A stretch of DNA of 64,000 bases, from assembly GCF_032362555.1 (NCBI RefSeq), contig NC_083526.1:4112001-4176000 (forward strand), read 5' to 3'. The DNA is from Amyelois transitella. Lineage: Eukaryota; Arthropoda; Insecta; Lepidoptera; Pyralidae. A program made the position numbers and the translations under genes. Below are positions 52,301 through 64,000 of this stretch, piece by piece. The notes beneath the pieces are model-generated. The model worked only from the letters and a program-made list of their open reading frames with translations. It was not told the DNA's origin and ran no database searches. Position 1 is the first letter of the stretch; each line of letters begins with the position of its first letter.

Positions 52301-55300
52301 GCGTGATCAATTATTTACGACAGAAAGACGAACACTCGAATTTTTACATGCATTGTCCCGTTCGTTTGCTTTATTACCTATTTTTGTGACTTTAACGAGT
52401 ACCTCTTGTTATCTATGGCCGCTTTTTCGTCATTGTAATTGTTGAGAGTTCGTTTTAGTGAATAAAGTATTTGAAAATAGAATTCGTTAATTTAAGATAA
52501 ATAATTTTCTGCAATCTATAATCTAAAATTACCTATGTAATGTAATAAGAATTTGCAATAGATACGAATACATATATTATAATATTTAATAACTAGTTTA
52601 TACAGATGCTGGTTGATAGATTTGTACTGAATTTAGTTAATACTGTTTGACAGTGAAAATTCTCCTCAAAAAAGTTAATAAATATCTAATAAAAAAAAAC
52701 TTTTTTTTTTCGGTGATAATAGACGTAGCGGATTTTTTCTCACGAATGTTTATAGCTCCTTATATAACGTAGTAGAACTTTATCGAACTCTTTCACAATA
52801 TAGCCCTAACCTTTCAATTCCCTGAAACGATTACAACTGACGCGGGCAATTTCTTTGTATTTATACCTAAAGGTCGGCAGCAGTGTCTGAGGATTCGATT
52901 CTGACAATCGACAAATCGAATTCACTTGATCTAACACGTAATGCTCCCACCACTACGTACATAAATGCTATTATTTATTAACATAGCCTCATTTTCTCTC
53001 CGTAATTCTTTCCCTTGTATAAGAATATTAAAACTCGGTGAATTTCCGAGGGTTCAAATCTAGTTGTTATCACTACACGTAAAGGTTTATTTTTGCTTGA
53101 GATTTTTGGGTTCCCTTTAATTTCTGGTAGATTTTCTCATGTTCAATGTATAAAGGATTTTATTTCGTGAAGATAAGGTTCTGTATTGTGTGTTTGTGTT
53201 GTGAGAGATGTCTTCGGATAATTGCTGCGTGTAGGCTGTCTCTTCGTGAATTAGGAAACAAATCCGTTTGCCGATTGATACGAGGGGAGAACGTGTGTTT
53301 TTCTCTCGTTAATTTTTATTGCACTTCGTCTTTGGCAGCTCAGCTGATGTCGTAACACACGCCCCATCTTAGTTATTTTGTGAGCATTAAAAGGAGTTAC
53401 CTCTCCGTAAGAAATTTTCATTTCAGTCTCTTATCATATGAAACAAAACGGCCTATCTCTTGTCTTATACTTTTACATAATTTACATACATTACATAATC
53501 TAAGACATAGTTAATTTCGATACACTAGTTTTTGATGTTGTCCTTAAACATATACCGAATGTGATCAATTGATTCTTCTTTAAAACTGCTGAGAACATAT
53601 TTAATGTCGATTTAAATAAAGATGTTATTTTAAATAAACACTTATTTTCCGTCGTTTGCCACGTTTGATTTCTTTCTCCCTCATTCATATTAATTTTCTC
53701 TAAACAAAGCAGGTCGCTTTGCAGAAAATTTGGAAATGATCATAAATTCAGAGGTTCATCTATAATGCATGGAGTTTTTAAGTCCGCCGCTTCAAGATTT
53801 AACTTTGGATTTATTCGAGTGTTCTGATAACTGCCAGTTTCAGATAAATATTTGGCTTTTTTATTGCCGGATTCATCTTAAGAAAATTTTATATCTTGTT
53901 GTCTTAGTAGGTATAAGATAAAACATGATGTTTACGGTTGTTTTTGTTAATTAATCTAGAGAAAGTTTTAGAATAAAAAGACATGATTTTTAGTTTTAAC
54001 AACTTAAGCTATCTATCAAGTTAGTATTCGTATTAAAATCTCATATAAATCTATACTAGTTGGTTTTATAGGTATAGTAAAAAATAAAAAAGATTTAAAT
54101 CCCTGCCAATCTTTAAAAATAAAATCTAAGAAATATAATGAACCAAAAATTACCATAACATTCTTGAGCTTAACGTATTGAACAACAATTCTTTTTGTAG
54201 TTTCAAACTCGGTCCAATAGTGAAATCTTTAAATTAAAGGCTATAACTCCTCCTTAATTATTTGCAATGACTATCAAACAAATCGGTGTTACTAAATGGG
54301 ACATAACAGAACAAACATAAACTAAAGATTCCTCATTGAATTCATTTTTGAAGCTTTTCAAAATTTATTTTGGCGCAAATTAACTTGTCCAGACGTTTAA
54401 TATAAATAAAAAAAATGCTGGTTACGAAAGTAATTAATAAAGCAGATTTTAATCATCTATAAATTTGTTGAATTCCTCTGCTGCCGTTTCGAGTGCCGAC
54501 GGTGAAATGAGACCGCGACTGGATGTGATTTCATGGAGGAGGTTTTTGGAATATAAAATCAAAAGCTAAAATAATGAGCTAATCTGACTGAATGAGGGAC
54601 ATATTTTTTTATTGTAAAATGTTTCACTAAGCAGGTCTGCTCCATCTAAAATTTATTAATGTTTTTGGTTGTATTTTACGAGGGGCATGAAATCACGAAG
54701 ACTTACCCTCGAGGGCGTAGGTGCACTAAATCAATGGATTTTTTTTGTTTCGATACAAATAAATACATACAAAATCTAAAATAAGTAATTTACGAGTTGA
54801 CCTGACCGGGAATCGAATACCTCCGATTCAAAATTAAGAACTCGTATTTCGATTTTTAAACAGTGTGAACTTGTCAAGGCAGATTTTCTTTGAAAGTGGC
54901 GCATGAGTACTCGACAATTGGAAATCATCATTAGCCAAGTTAAGAAAACAATTCAACCACTTCCAGTTTCCTGTCATCCGCGGGAAGACTTATAAAATAA
55001 TCAGCCTGAAATTCTAATTTGGGGGCCTCTACGTTTGGCTTATTTAAGGAAAGTTTAATTGTACCTCACTTTATCTAATTATAAAGACGGCTTAACACGG
55101 AATTTGCCGCGAATCGTTAGTGCTGGGATTTCTATCGATATGTAGCTGTTTATTTATTTTGTATTGCTGATAATTATTTGATAAAAAAAATGTTACTAGG
55201 TAACTTACCGCATTTAATACCTTACTTACTTTAATTAAAAAATATATCATTTATTTTAATGTTTAATCGTCTCTACTTATATATATGTATATGATATTTT

Positions 55301-58300
55301 ACCACGTAATAGTTTTTGTTTTATGTAATCTTTTGTTGTTATAAAAACAGCACTATAATTTGTATCGACCTTTCTCAAATCAATGTGTGACATCTGATAA
55401 TGTTCAACATCAAGCATTTAAGCCGTAAGAAGCTACTTAGTTGTTATTAACTTTTACATACTACACGCTGAATGTTGGTAGGTACATCTCTAGCAATGAA
55501 CGCGACTCTTTTCTTTTTTGAGCTTATCCATCTCCTTCCAGCAATCCTGCCAAGATCGTCTGCTGCCAGTTCTAGGATCCCGCCTGAAGTACAGTTACCT
55601 GCAGAGAAACTAGATCCCCTATAAAATAAATAAATATATATGTACGTGACAAATTACACAGATTGAATCAGCCTCGAAGAAAGTTTGAAACTTGTGTTAC
55701 GAGATACTAACTCAACGATATTATACCTATTTTATAATAAATACTTAGATAGATAAACATCCAACACCCAGACCAATCAGAGAAAGTTCGTTTTTCATCA
55801 TGCCCTGACCGGGACCTCCGGTGTCACACACAAGCGTATTACCGCTGCGCCACAGAAGACGTCAATGTCTATGGTTTTGGCTCGTATTTACGGTGGCCAC
55901 TATTTTCTGCAGGGGACTGTCACATATTTTCACAATTGCCAAAGTATAGATTTAAAATATCGATATCGACAAAAGTGTCCCAACTCTAATCTCCACTCGT
56001 ACATTAACCGGCCTAATAAAGTTCCTTGATAATAGACTTAACGCCTTGTTCAATCATTCATTATAGCCGGTCTCTCCGCCCTGGGTAATTAGAACTCCTA
56101 TCATAATGGGTACCCTTAAGGGCTGCCCAAACGTACTTTGGGGATTGAACCAGTCTACTCCTGAATTGACACGACTACCATTAGGAACAACTAGCATCGC
56201 TACCCTGGCAATTTTCAGAAAAAGGTAACCTATGTCACTCATGATAATTTTGCCTGTCTTAATGTCGAAACCATCAAATTTGGTCCAATATTTTGAAGTG
56301 TTGAAAACTTTTCTTTTTATAACTTGTCTAAGTTACGCGGGAAAACTTCCCTGTAAAATCTAAATTATCGTGAAAAACACAACTTGTGATTACGTCACAA
56401 AATTCAAAAGCTACGTTAAACTGGATGGATCAATAATGGATTTGAGTTTCAGATATATTGAAGGTTGTTAATTATGGAATTCTTCTTTTTTAACGATAGC
56501 GCAATAAAGAAGAATTCCATAAGCTCTTTCCTGAATTGACTTTTACATTGGTGAAGGATAGGAAGTAATTAGCGCAAATTATGTTTTTATTCGGTACCAG
56601 TCCGTTTTGAAATTCATTGCACCTCCCTTCGAATTCCATGGGAAAGAAAAAATAAAAAATGGGAAATTCAGTACCTTACTTAATATGTGAACAAATGAAA
56701 TATTAATTTTATCAATATACCCATTCTAATATAACCTAAATACAAAATTTAACCACCAAAATAAATTGATTTGAATTGAAACCCAACCCTCAGCCCTTGT
56801 TTAAATCCTCATTACCAGGGAGGCTAGTAATTAGGTGGATAAACCAATATGGAGGCTCCGGGCCGCTCATATATCACAAACTTTGAATTAACTTTATATT
56901 CATACCGCTTGTCGGTTTTAATAAACTTGAGTTATGGCGTCAAAGTTTCTTGGCCCATGAATACATTGGGAGTTTGTTACGTCGTTCGTTCTTGTTTTTA
57001 CCAGACTGTAAGAAAGGAGGTGTGTTGCTCTCTTTATTTGATTAAAACTTGATGGTGTCAAATTTAATCGTGAATAAAAATTATAATTTCAAAGGCAGCC
57101 TTCTTTCCTTGTTAGTAGATATATTGTTGAAAATATAATTAATTTGTGCGCCAGCAAAATTAACTATTTTTTCAACAATTTTATATGGAAGTACACAATA
57201 TGAATCTTGAAATCCAAAAAATTAAGTAGTATGTAATTCTGGCGGCCCGCCATGGCTTCCCTCGTAATACGTACTTACATAGACTATAACACTTTATTAA
57301 TGCATTTTACTTTTAAACAGTACATAATAAAATTATCCTCAATGCATACATGTTAAGTTTATTATAAATCACCTTGCATAAATTTAATTACTTTAAACCA
57401 ATCCTTTATATATTATTAATAACACACTCCATTATCACTGGCTTATCACCAGCCGATATCACCCAAAGCCGATGCTCATGTTACCCTAATGAACATTTAA
57501 AGTTAAGTGTCGCAATTATTATCGGCTTGCAAGAGAAAAATTTCAATTACGATAAAAGCATTCTATATAATTGAGTCTCTTTAAGTTAGTCGACGCAGCA
57601 CGATAATTCTCCCGAGCTTAAAAGCATCATTCGACTTGCAAAGCTCATTTGCAGCAAACCATGCAGTATTAAACCTTACGGCTTTATATTTAAAGTCAGT
57701 GAAATAGTCATGTATAAATTTGTTTCTTACATGCAAATTAATGTTAAACAGACCACTCGGAGTAGAGTTGGTATCTTAATTAGTCAGACATAAGGACATG
57801 TACTTAGTAGCAGTGTATCTTAATGACGAGGAACACTGAATCATGAGTTCGTGAGGGTCCGTTAGACTTAATAAGGACCAGAGTTCATGTTATGTAACTG
57901 ATGAGTTGTTATTTGTCTGTAAATCGTATATTTTTTCTCTCTTTTGATATTATGTCAAATCCGATGAATTCTCAGCTGTAAGCTTTAAAATCAGTGTGTT
58001 TAAAATAATACGACATAAATACTGTTGTAGCAGTTTCCGTAAATCTATCCCTTTTGACATGTGGTTGATTTTATCAAGTATTTTTTTAATAATACCTTAA
58101 TAATTTCGTGAAGGCTTGGTCGATAATGACTTATTTACTAAAATTTCGGTTATAAGTGGGTATATTATTTTATAAATTGTTTTACCTGTTGTTTTATGTA
58201 CCATCATATGTATTGTCTTATTTTAAACATGTTTGATATTAGAAGGCACTTTAGGTAAGATGTCTATTAATTTCGCTACGCAAAAGTTCAAACCTTCTCA

Positions 58301-61300
58301 GTGAATTAAAATTTAATGTTAAGAGATACTTAGACTAAAGTGTGTTCACCTCTTTTAAGAAAAGGCCACTAAGAGTTAAGTTGTTTAAGCACAATGTTCT
58401 ACTTTGCAAAGAATTAAAGCTTATGGCAAGAAATGACTGATTTTGATAAAGATCCAAATAAATTATAATTTTACGATATAAGTATTTACAGTTGTGTTGA
58501 GAGAACGTTAAATGCTAACTGTTAGTTCGTTTTAAAATTCCTTGTTGTACAAAATAGTATTAAAGAAAATATTGTTCAACAAATATGAACAATATAACAA
58601 AAATAATAAAACCGTTAAATTTTAAATCCCTGACAAGACACTTTGTTTTACATAAAATAATCATTGAAAGTCAAAATACACAGCCATTTCTAGCAGCGTT
58701 TTATTCGTTGTTGAAAATGGTCTTAAATTATAATATCCGAGGTCGATCTGTTGCTCAACAGATCCAAATTTGGATTGTGGTTAAATTGTGGTGACTCCAC
58801 GATTATGATAACCAAGGTTGAAGATTTATATAATAGTAGCATCACACAAAGACCAAAAGTAATTCTTGTTCTATTTGAAGCTATTATATTTTGAAGTTTA
58901 GTGAGTCACAAAAAACGTTTCAACAACCTTATAAGACAACATTGTTATCAAATATTTAACATTTACTTCATTTCAATTATTATATATTTTTGAATTGATC
59001 AAATTCAAGATAAAGCTCTCCAATATTTTTTCCAAGTACTTTGAATTCTATCATTACCTAACTTTCAAACTTGAACTGGCCTTCCACTTTTTTCGAGATT
59101 GTTAGCTCTGTCTACCCCTTAAGATATAAAGATATGGTTATATGCATTCACTTTAAAAATGTGATTTTTTAAATCAAAATAAGACAAATAACATTTCACA
59201 GTCAACAAAAAGTGTGCAAACAAAACATCATCCATGTAAACAACGGTATGTATTGTTGACAAGATAAGTCTGCAGACTAGTATGACGATAGATCGTGTAC
59301 TTTATCATAAAATATGCACCGAAGGGGTGGGTGTAAAGAGCGGGGTCTCCCGCAGACCAAGTTTACGGTTCCAGACGGTGCGTTTGACTCCTGGGATCAA
59401 CTGATGATATGCAGTAACACAGTCCATATGCGCCATTTTCTGATTGAATATGAAATTTTTTGTATGTACGGAGAATCTATTTGATAAGAATATGAATTTG
59501 CCAATTTTATTAAATGTGTGATATTTTAAAACTTATTTTTTAATTATACAAGTTTTCATCATTATAAAACATTTGTTTGCTTGATTTTTTACCAACAAGC
59601 AAAGGTTATTATTTTTAACAATAGGCCTTTTACCTTAACCCGAACTAATAATAAACCTGTATTTTTATATCATGAAAATCAATTGTGTATAACCATCCTT
59701 ATGTAACGCAGACAAATCGTCCTGTCGTCATTTAAACATGATTAGCTAATTGACGCAAATCGGATTAGAAGCGAAACGCCATTTTGAACCTCATGGATTA
59801 TTTACAGCCTTTCAGATGGTCCCGCTTAAAATGTAGTCGGATGTTCAGAGTAACCATCATATTAATAGAGCGCATACCATGCGAACTTCATCGACATCAA
59901 CTTTAGGGAAATCCATAATAATATTATCCATAATCCATAATATAGTGTAAATAGATAACAAAGATTGTACACGGTTTCTTAATGCTAGTACTCAGCTAAG
60001 TTGGCATGTTACATCAATCTTTGACGATTGGTGTATAAGAGATGTATTTTCTATAATATAATTAATTTTTACTCTCAAACTATAAGCCGAACCTACACCA
60101 TTTTTAACTGAATTCTTAAAAGAAAAAGTTCACTAGTCGTCGTTCCTCTTATTAAGTTTGTGATATGATTTATTTGTGAACTGATAAGTGCAATACCATT
60201 ATAGTTGGATTAAATTCTATTTTGAGCAAACCAACGCACACTCTAAAACATACAACTACAAAAGCTCAACAGTATCAGTCTGAGATAATTGTTTCAGTGT
60301 TGTTTGATAGGGTCACCTAACACCTTGTTAAATATTAAAGTGATACTATATGCACGGGTTTTAAAGTTAAGAGGTTTAATTATCACTTGGTTGAAGGTTT
60401 ATATCTTTATATGTTTAATTTTTTATACATACATATATATTATGGTCACGTCTATATCCCTTGTGGGGTAGACAGAGCCAACAGTCTTGAAAAGACTGAT
60501 AGGCCACGCTCAGCTATTTGGCTTAATGATAGAATTGAGATTCAAATAGAGACAGGTTGCTAGACCATCGCCTAAAAAAGAATCCCAACTTTGTAAGCAT
60601 AGCCCTTAGTCGCCTTTTACGACATCCATAGGAAAGAGATGGAGTGGTCCTATTATTTTTGTACTGGTGCCGGGAACCAAACGGCACATTAAATTTTTTA
60701 CATATTTATAAATGCTTAAAATAAAGTCTCTGACTACACACATAAATAATTCTACGTAAAACTGTAACATACTATCATAGATTTATAAGAAACTAGCGAC
60801 CCGCCCCGGCTTCGCACGGGTGCAAAATTATAAATGTTATTATACATAAAAACCTTCCTCTTGAATCACTCTACCTGTTACAAAAAACCGCATCAAAATC
60901 CGTTGCGTAATTTTAAAGATTTAAGCATACAGACAAACAGACTAAAATAGCGACTTTGTTTTATACTATGTAGTGACGAACTATATTTGCGAATTATCTA
61001 AGTCAGTTCTAGTTAAATAATTAAATTCCTTTCTAAATTCAAAATCAATTTTGTTCTATATTCAAATCTCCTAAATATTTCAAATAATTATAAGTATTAA
61101 TCATAATGTACACCGGACGGACGAGGTAGAATTATCATTTTAGCTGCAAAATTCATCAGTCAGCACCAATTCCCGTCTATTGCTCAATAATTCAGAGCGA
61201 CCATTAGCGTGTATACAAACGTTGTTCTAGTAATGAACCTCCGCGTTTAATTGGCCTGCTGATATATTTAACTAGTATACTGCTGGTTTGGTTCAGGACC

Positions 61301-61979
61301 AATATCTAGTGGGCACTTGTTAGTTAGCTTAATTATGGTTAGTACAAACGATATAATGGCACACATATAAATAGAAACATTTGTATTCGTATTACATTAT
61401 TATAGTTACTCCGTATCATAATTAGGTAATAAAGATTCTAGCAGAGAAGTTTATATAATCTTTTTACCGTAGAAGTCGGGGGACCAGATTTAACAATTCA
61501 TGGTTTTAAAGTATTTAGTAGGTACTCATGTCAGGCAGTTTTCTGATTGTTAAAATTTTTGAAAGATACGGCTTATGAGACCACAAGCGAACGAACAGAA
61601 CGAAAAAATTTAAACCAAAAAAACTTGTGGAGAAAGAGATGACTGACAAAATAATGTAATGATAATTTATTTTTGTTACAGACGGCAAACAGCTGAAGAA
61701 AGGGAGGCTGAACGTCAAGCCGCTAATCGCTTGATGTTATCACTACAAGCTGAAGCGCTTAGCAAAGGGTATATCCCAGAACCACCAGGTGCTGCGCCGC
61801 TGTCAGCGCTACATTATCAAAATCCAGCGAACGCATCTGCTGCACCGCCCTCGAACACCGCTTTAAGCGCTTTACAAAATCTACAGCCATGGGCTGGAAA
61901 CCAAAATGGATTTCTCAACGGCCCGCCAACGACCGCGCCACCTCCTCACCCCCCACCCGTCGCCTCCCCAATATGTTAA
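31343..61979 (+). CDS. C15: TLX/HOX11-class homeobox transcription factor (Drosophila C15/clawless orthologue)
   Basis: Coding exons 31343-31895, 44481-44709 and 61682-61979 encode 359 residues; introns are about 12.6 and 17.0 kb. The N-terminus is acidic and Ser/Asp-rich. [10 protein letters not shown] (residues 61-70) is an eh1-like motif, expected to recruit Groucho-type corepressors. A Gly/Ala-rich stretch and a poly-Ala-like AAAAAFAHQ end exon 1. Exon 2 has [16 protein letters not shown] and the homeodomain (about 205-264; [16 protein letters not shown], then [14 protein letters not shown]). Threonine at homeodomain position 47 (KTWFQN) and the upstream [12 protein letters not shown] block are diagnostic of the TLX class. 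Exon 3 starts [12 protein letters not shown], as in TLX proteins, and ends in a Pro/Ala-rich tail. In flies C15 acts in distal leg and antenna patterning and sits in the NK homeobox cluster. Nuclear DNA-binding regulator. Confidence 0.95.
34437..34690 (-). repeat. RTE-like LINE tail
   Basis: 'gctgaagagtttgttagtttg' through 'aaggctttaggctatataaca' to 'actattccacacggacgaaatcg'. Reverse orientation of the copy at 63670-63943. Confidence 0.7.
36370..36640. repeat. two dispersed repeat pieces
   Basis: 36385-36500 has 'cctcacccctctggagagg', a repeat also starting at the very end of the window (63961-64000). 36525-36640 has 'cacgtctctttcccggagagg' and 'cacttgcca', the family seen at 5588. Confidence 0.5.
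37586..37787 (+). repeat. RTE-like LINE tail, young copy 1
   Basis: 'ctagaggccgcccgcgacttcg' to 'gcctttataatagtagtagg'. Nearly identical to 47425-47604. An inverted, diverged copy of part of it lies at about 37155-37260. Confidence 0.75.
39316..39543 (-). mobile_element. SINE-like element, diverged
   Basis: 'attatcacgtatttatcccttgc' to 'cgccttttacgacatccatgg' and 'gccagaaaccacaag'. Most blocks of the family in order. Confidence 0.65.
40320..40470. promoter_or_regulatory. GC-rich island in homeobox intron 1, candidate cis-element
   Basis: Non-coding island (for example 'atcccgggggacgtcccgg', gccgccatct) in AT-rich surroundings, outside the recognised repeats. Candidate enhancer or unannotated promoter by composition only. 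Confidence 0.25.
42235..42310. promoter_or_regulatory. candidate cis-element with E-box and CCAAT
   Basis: Contains CACGTG (E-box), GCCAATAAG and a GCGCGC run within about 80 bases of unique sequence in homeobox intron 1. Composition and motif based. Confidence 0.25.
45282..45544 (-). mobile_element. SINE-like element, full length
   Basis: (TACA)n at 45282, then all family blocks, to 'aggaaccacacgg'. Confidence 0.8.
45616..45665. repeat. perfect inverted repeat (19-base arms)
   Basis: Arms 45616-45634 and 45647-45665 are exact reverse complements with a 12-base loop. Confidence 0.85.
46609..46990 (-). mobile_element. two adjacent SINE-like elements
   Basis: 46609-46852 is near full length; 46876-46990 is a second copy, cut after 'tttaatgatagaattga'. 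Same orientation, about 24 bases apart. Confidence 0.75.
47425..47604 (+). repeat. RTE-like LINE tail, young copy 2
   Basis: Matches 37586-37757 with only about one difference by eye; ends in an (AT)n run at about 47602-47622. Confidence 0.75.
48211..48443. repeat. RTE-like LINE tail fragment
   Basis: 'ctagctgtcccggcaaacg' through 'ggtggacaacccttatcac' to 'cacaagaattttataag'. Same family as 11821-12052. Confidence 0.7.
48703..48962 (-). other. possible orphan exon in homeobox intron 2
   Basis: Open minus-strand frame, less AT-rich than its surroundings, preceded by a good-looking acceptor (tcttgctcccag just above 48962). The translation contains Cys and Pro-rich text ([26 protein letters not shown]) that I do not recognise. 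Could be an exon of a nested gene, a non-coding RNA exon, or a repeat remnant. Confidence 0.2.
56472..56522. repeat. perfect inverted repeat (17-base arms)
   Basis: Arms 56472-56488 and 56506-56522 are exact reverse complements containing GAATTC, with a 17-base loop. Confidence 0.85.
60425..60687 (-). mobile_element. SINE-like element, full length
   Basis: 'tacatacatatata...ggtcacgtc' to 'gccgggaaccaaacggca'. All family blocks present. Confidence 0.8.
60795..60965. repeat. LINE-like tail ('cgccccggcttcgcacggg' family)
   Basis: 'gacccgccccggcttcgcacg' through 'caaaatccgttgcgtaattt' to 'cagacaaacagac', a common type of insect interspersed repeat. Confidence 0.6.
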
Positions 61980-62850
61980 ATAATTCAAAATTAGAAATTA
62001 ATATTCTTAAATTGACGCTATAAAATGTAAGCTAGCTACATTGTAAATATTGACTATGCGATCTCAAATTTGTTTTTTTTTTTTTATATTATCTTGAGGC
62101 TGATCGTATGCTCTTAAGTTATTTTATTCAATTGTAAATACTTAATTAGATTAAAAATATATTACCTTTATTTCATAATATGCAGATTATGGAGGTGGGT
62201 TATGTAGTAGAAAAAATAACCATTTTGTGTTCTTACAAAGTTTAACATTTTTAGCTATGCCTCTTTTTGAAAGTTGAATGTGTACAGTAACCTATTTATA
62301 GCATTATATAGCTATTTTAACAGTATTATAGTTAATGTGAAATAAATTGGTGGTAATATACGAGTAACTGTAAATTTAAATTTTAAAATCATGTAAAATT
62401 CTTGCTTTAGCATTGTTTTATGTACATACTAAAAAGTAACATATAGGTAATTGAAAACCTGAAATGTTTAAATATTAACTTCTAATATCAGACTTCCAGA
62501 CTTTTTATAAGTATAATTTGGTTCACAAATCAAAATCGCTAATTTAAAAATTTATTAAAAAGTTACTTATTAACTACCTAACTTTTCAAATATTTTCAAA
62601 ACTGCTATTCTCTGATTATTCTTTATTAATTGCAAAAAATACTTATTTACAATTTGTAAAATACTAAAATTAAATGGTAGACATTCCATGTAGAAATAGT
62701 AAGGTGTAAATATTACGCATTTATTTAGTTTTATTCTTATAATCACACTCACATCATCCATCAATCATGTAAAAAGAAATAAATATGGAAAAAATTGTAC
62801 TTAGACTGTTTTTTTATTACATTTTTAGCCAAAATATAAAGTACCTACTT
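61980..62850 (+). other. 3' UTR and downstream of the homeobox gene
   Basis: AT-rich. AATAAA at 62341-62346 and again at about 62778-62783 are candidate polyadenylation signals. No gene seen. Confidence 0.4.
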
Positions 62851-63419
62851 ACTTGAATTGTACCAATTTAATAATGCAAAATTTAAATTGTGTTGTTTCT
62901 TTAAAAGTTTGTGTTACAATTTATATACTTCAACCGAATTCTTTTACATGTTTAAAAATACGCTGCCACAACAAATGCTGAAAATTTTAATAAAATATGA
63001 AAAAAAAATCAAAATGTTTTTAATTTTATACCTAAATTCTGAACTACAACAACTAAAAACCGAAACAATTTTCCAAAACAATAGACTGTAGGTTGTGTGT
63101 CATTCTGCTTTCATAGACAAGGGCTTTAAAACAAAACATTAAGGAGAGAGAGAGAAAGAAGTATATAAGAGAGACAGAATTATAAAAGTGTCTCCACTCT
63201 CACTCCAAGTCAGCTCATGCACATCGTATAGACTTGGCAATATTAGCTCAATACACTTCAGGAAATTATGAGGGTAGGCCTAAGATATTGACTGCTCAGA
63301 TAGTACAGGGATGATCTTGAGACTACGGAAAAAGAATTTCTGAAAAAAATATGGACTTCAGCCATTTTAAATAAAGGTTTTTTATAATTGTCTTTGTTTT
63401 GTTGTTTCTAGAGTAAGTA

Positions 63420-63602
63420 ACACACGCACATAGTCTCGCCTTTATTTCTTGCGGGGTAGACAGAGCTGTCTCGAAAAACTGAAACTTTATGTTGAAATTG
63501 AGATTCAAATAGTGACAGGTTGCTCGTCCATCAGCTACAAACAGAATGCCAAGTTTATAAACCAAGCCCTTAGTCGCCTTTTAGAACATCCATGGAAAAG
63601 AT
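63420..63602 (-). mobile_element. SINE-like element, truncated
   Basis: 'catagtctcgcctttatttcttgcgg' to 'cgccttttagaacatccatgg'; head missing. Confidence 0.65.
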
Positions 63603-63669
63603 ATACAAAGCGATAAAGTTTAAACACTAGGGTATGCAGTATCAAAATCAAAATATGTTATAAAATACT

Positions 63670-63943
63670 AGCTGCGCCCGCGACTATGTCCGCGTGTAAT
63701 AGTTATTTTGGGCATCATTGAAGCCCACAACAATGAATAATTTTCCCCGTTTTTTTTCACATTTTCCAATATTTCTACGCTTCTAATAGTTGCAACGTGA
63801 TGTTATATAGCCTAAAGCCTTCCTCGATAAATAATCTGTTAAACACAAAAAGAATTTTTCAATTAGAACCAGTAGTTCCTGAGATTAGCGCGTTCAAACA
63901 AACAAACAAACTGTTCAGCTTTATAATATTAGTATAGATTAAA
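63670..63943 (+). repeat. RTE-like LINE tail
   Basis: 'agctgcgcccgcgactatgtcc' through 'cctaaagccttcctcgataa' to 'ctttataatattagtatagat', the complete tail of the family. Confidence 0.75.
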
Positions 63944-64000
63944 CATATGGCTCATTAAATAAATTCTTCTTCCTCCTGGTGTTACATCCTCACTTCTCTG

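Larger units (their letters stand above)
44710..61681 (+). other. intron 2 of the homeobox gene
   Basis: About 17 kb interrupting the homeodomain near its end (after TKW). AT-rich. Repeats: SINEs at 45282-45544, 46609-46852, 46876-46990, 59045-59150 and 60425-60687; RTE-like tails at 47425-47604 and 48211-48443; a third LINE-like tail at 60795-60965. Long stretches 49700-55500 and 57100-59000 show no gene and no recognised repeat. A minus-strand frame at 48703-48981 stands out. Confidence 0.6.
62851..64000. other. right flank, repeats only
   Basis: AT-rich DNA, a GA-rich simple stretch at about 63142-63178, a SINE (63420-63602), an RTE-like tail (63670-63943), and the start of another dispersed repeat at the window end. 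No supported gene. Confidence 0.5.

Noticed and set aside
54791-54850. tRNA-like stretch (gaccgggaatcgaatacc)
   Set aside because: Only a B-box-like motif; no cloverleaf could be built by eye. Possibly a tRNA-derived SINE remnant.
1-64000. CRISPR arrays, rRNA, bacterial operons or phage
   Set aside because: Nothing of the kind is visible; introns and repeats show this is an insect nuclear genome. The regularly recurring (TACA)n blocks are SINE tails, not CRISPR repeats.

Overview
The window looks like nuclear genomic DNA of a moth or butterfly (Lepidoptera). The reasons are an AT-rich background with GT-AG introns, insect-type gene families, and many dispersed repeats. The commonest repeat is a roughly 260 bp SINE-like element whose 3' end carries (TACA)n/(ATGT)n tails. 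There are also several RTE-like LINE 3' tails that begin near 'gcccgcgacttcgtccgc'. No database search was possible, so species and symbols are inferred from recognisable sequence only.

Layout: (1) 266-3214, + strand: a four-exon gene for a small secreted protein of about 201 aa, probably of the DUF1091/MD-2-related lipid-recognition type. (2) 3571-28101, - strand: four complete tandem paralogues of a chymotrypsin-fold serine protease homologue, at 3571-10879, 12200-16055, 17427-22102 and 24303-28101. I rebuilt each one exon by exon, with 8 to 10 coding exons, matching splice phases and open frames throughout. They share a signal peptide, a short pro-region ending in Arg-Arg|Ile, and a two-position change of the catalytic triad: TAAHC has become TSAAC (His57 to Ala), Asp102 is kept, and GDSGGP has become NDHGGP (Ser195 to His). 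They also share a long acidic insert before the Ser195 region. Three of the four have an extra C-terminal extension that differs from copy to copy. (3) 31343-61979, + strand: one homeobox gene of the TLX/HOX11 (Drosophila C15/clawless) class. It has three coding exons separated by introns of about 12.6 kb and 17.0 kb, and fills the right half of the window. (4) 61980-64000: its 3' UTR and repeat-rich flank.

How the genes relate: the protease-homologue array looks like a local tandem expansion of a secreted, non-catalytic protein family. Intact frames, conserved splice phases and conserved unusual residues argue for functional genes and not pseudogenes. The SINE, RTE and MITE insertions lie in introns and spacers. 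One SINE abuts the last exon of the leftmost copy and offers an in-phase alternative splice acceptor. The homeobox gene is an unrelated developmental regulator whose long introns are mostly repeats plus a few GC-rich islands that could be cis-regulatory.

The observations I think deserve follow-up are the conserved Ala57/His195 triad replacement across four linked genes, the dibasic-flanked acidic insert, the diverging C-terminal tails (one lysine-rich), near-perfect intronic hairpins in two of the genes, and a piggyBac-like MITE with two perfect palindromes.
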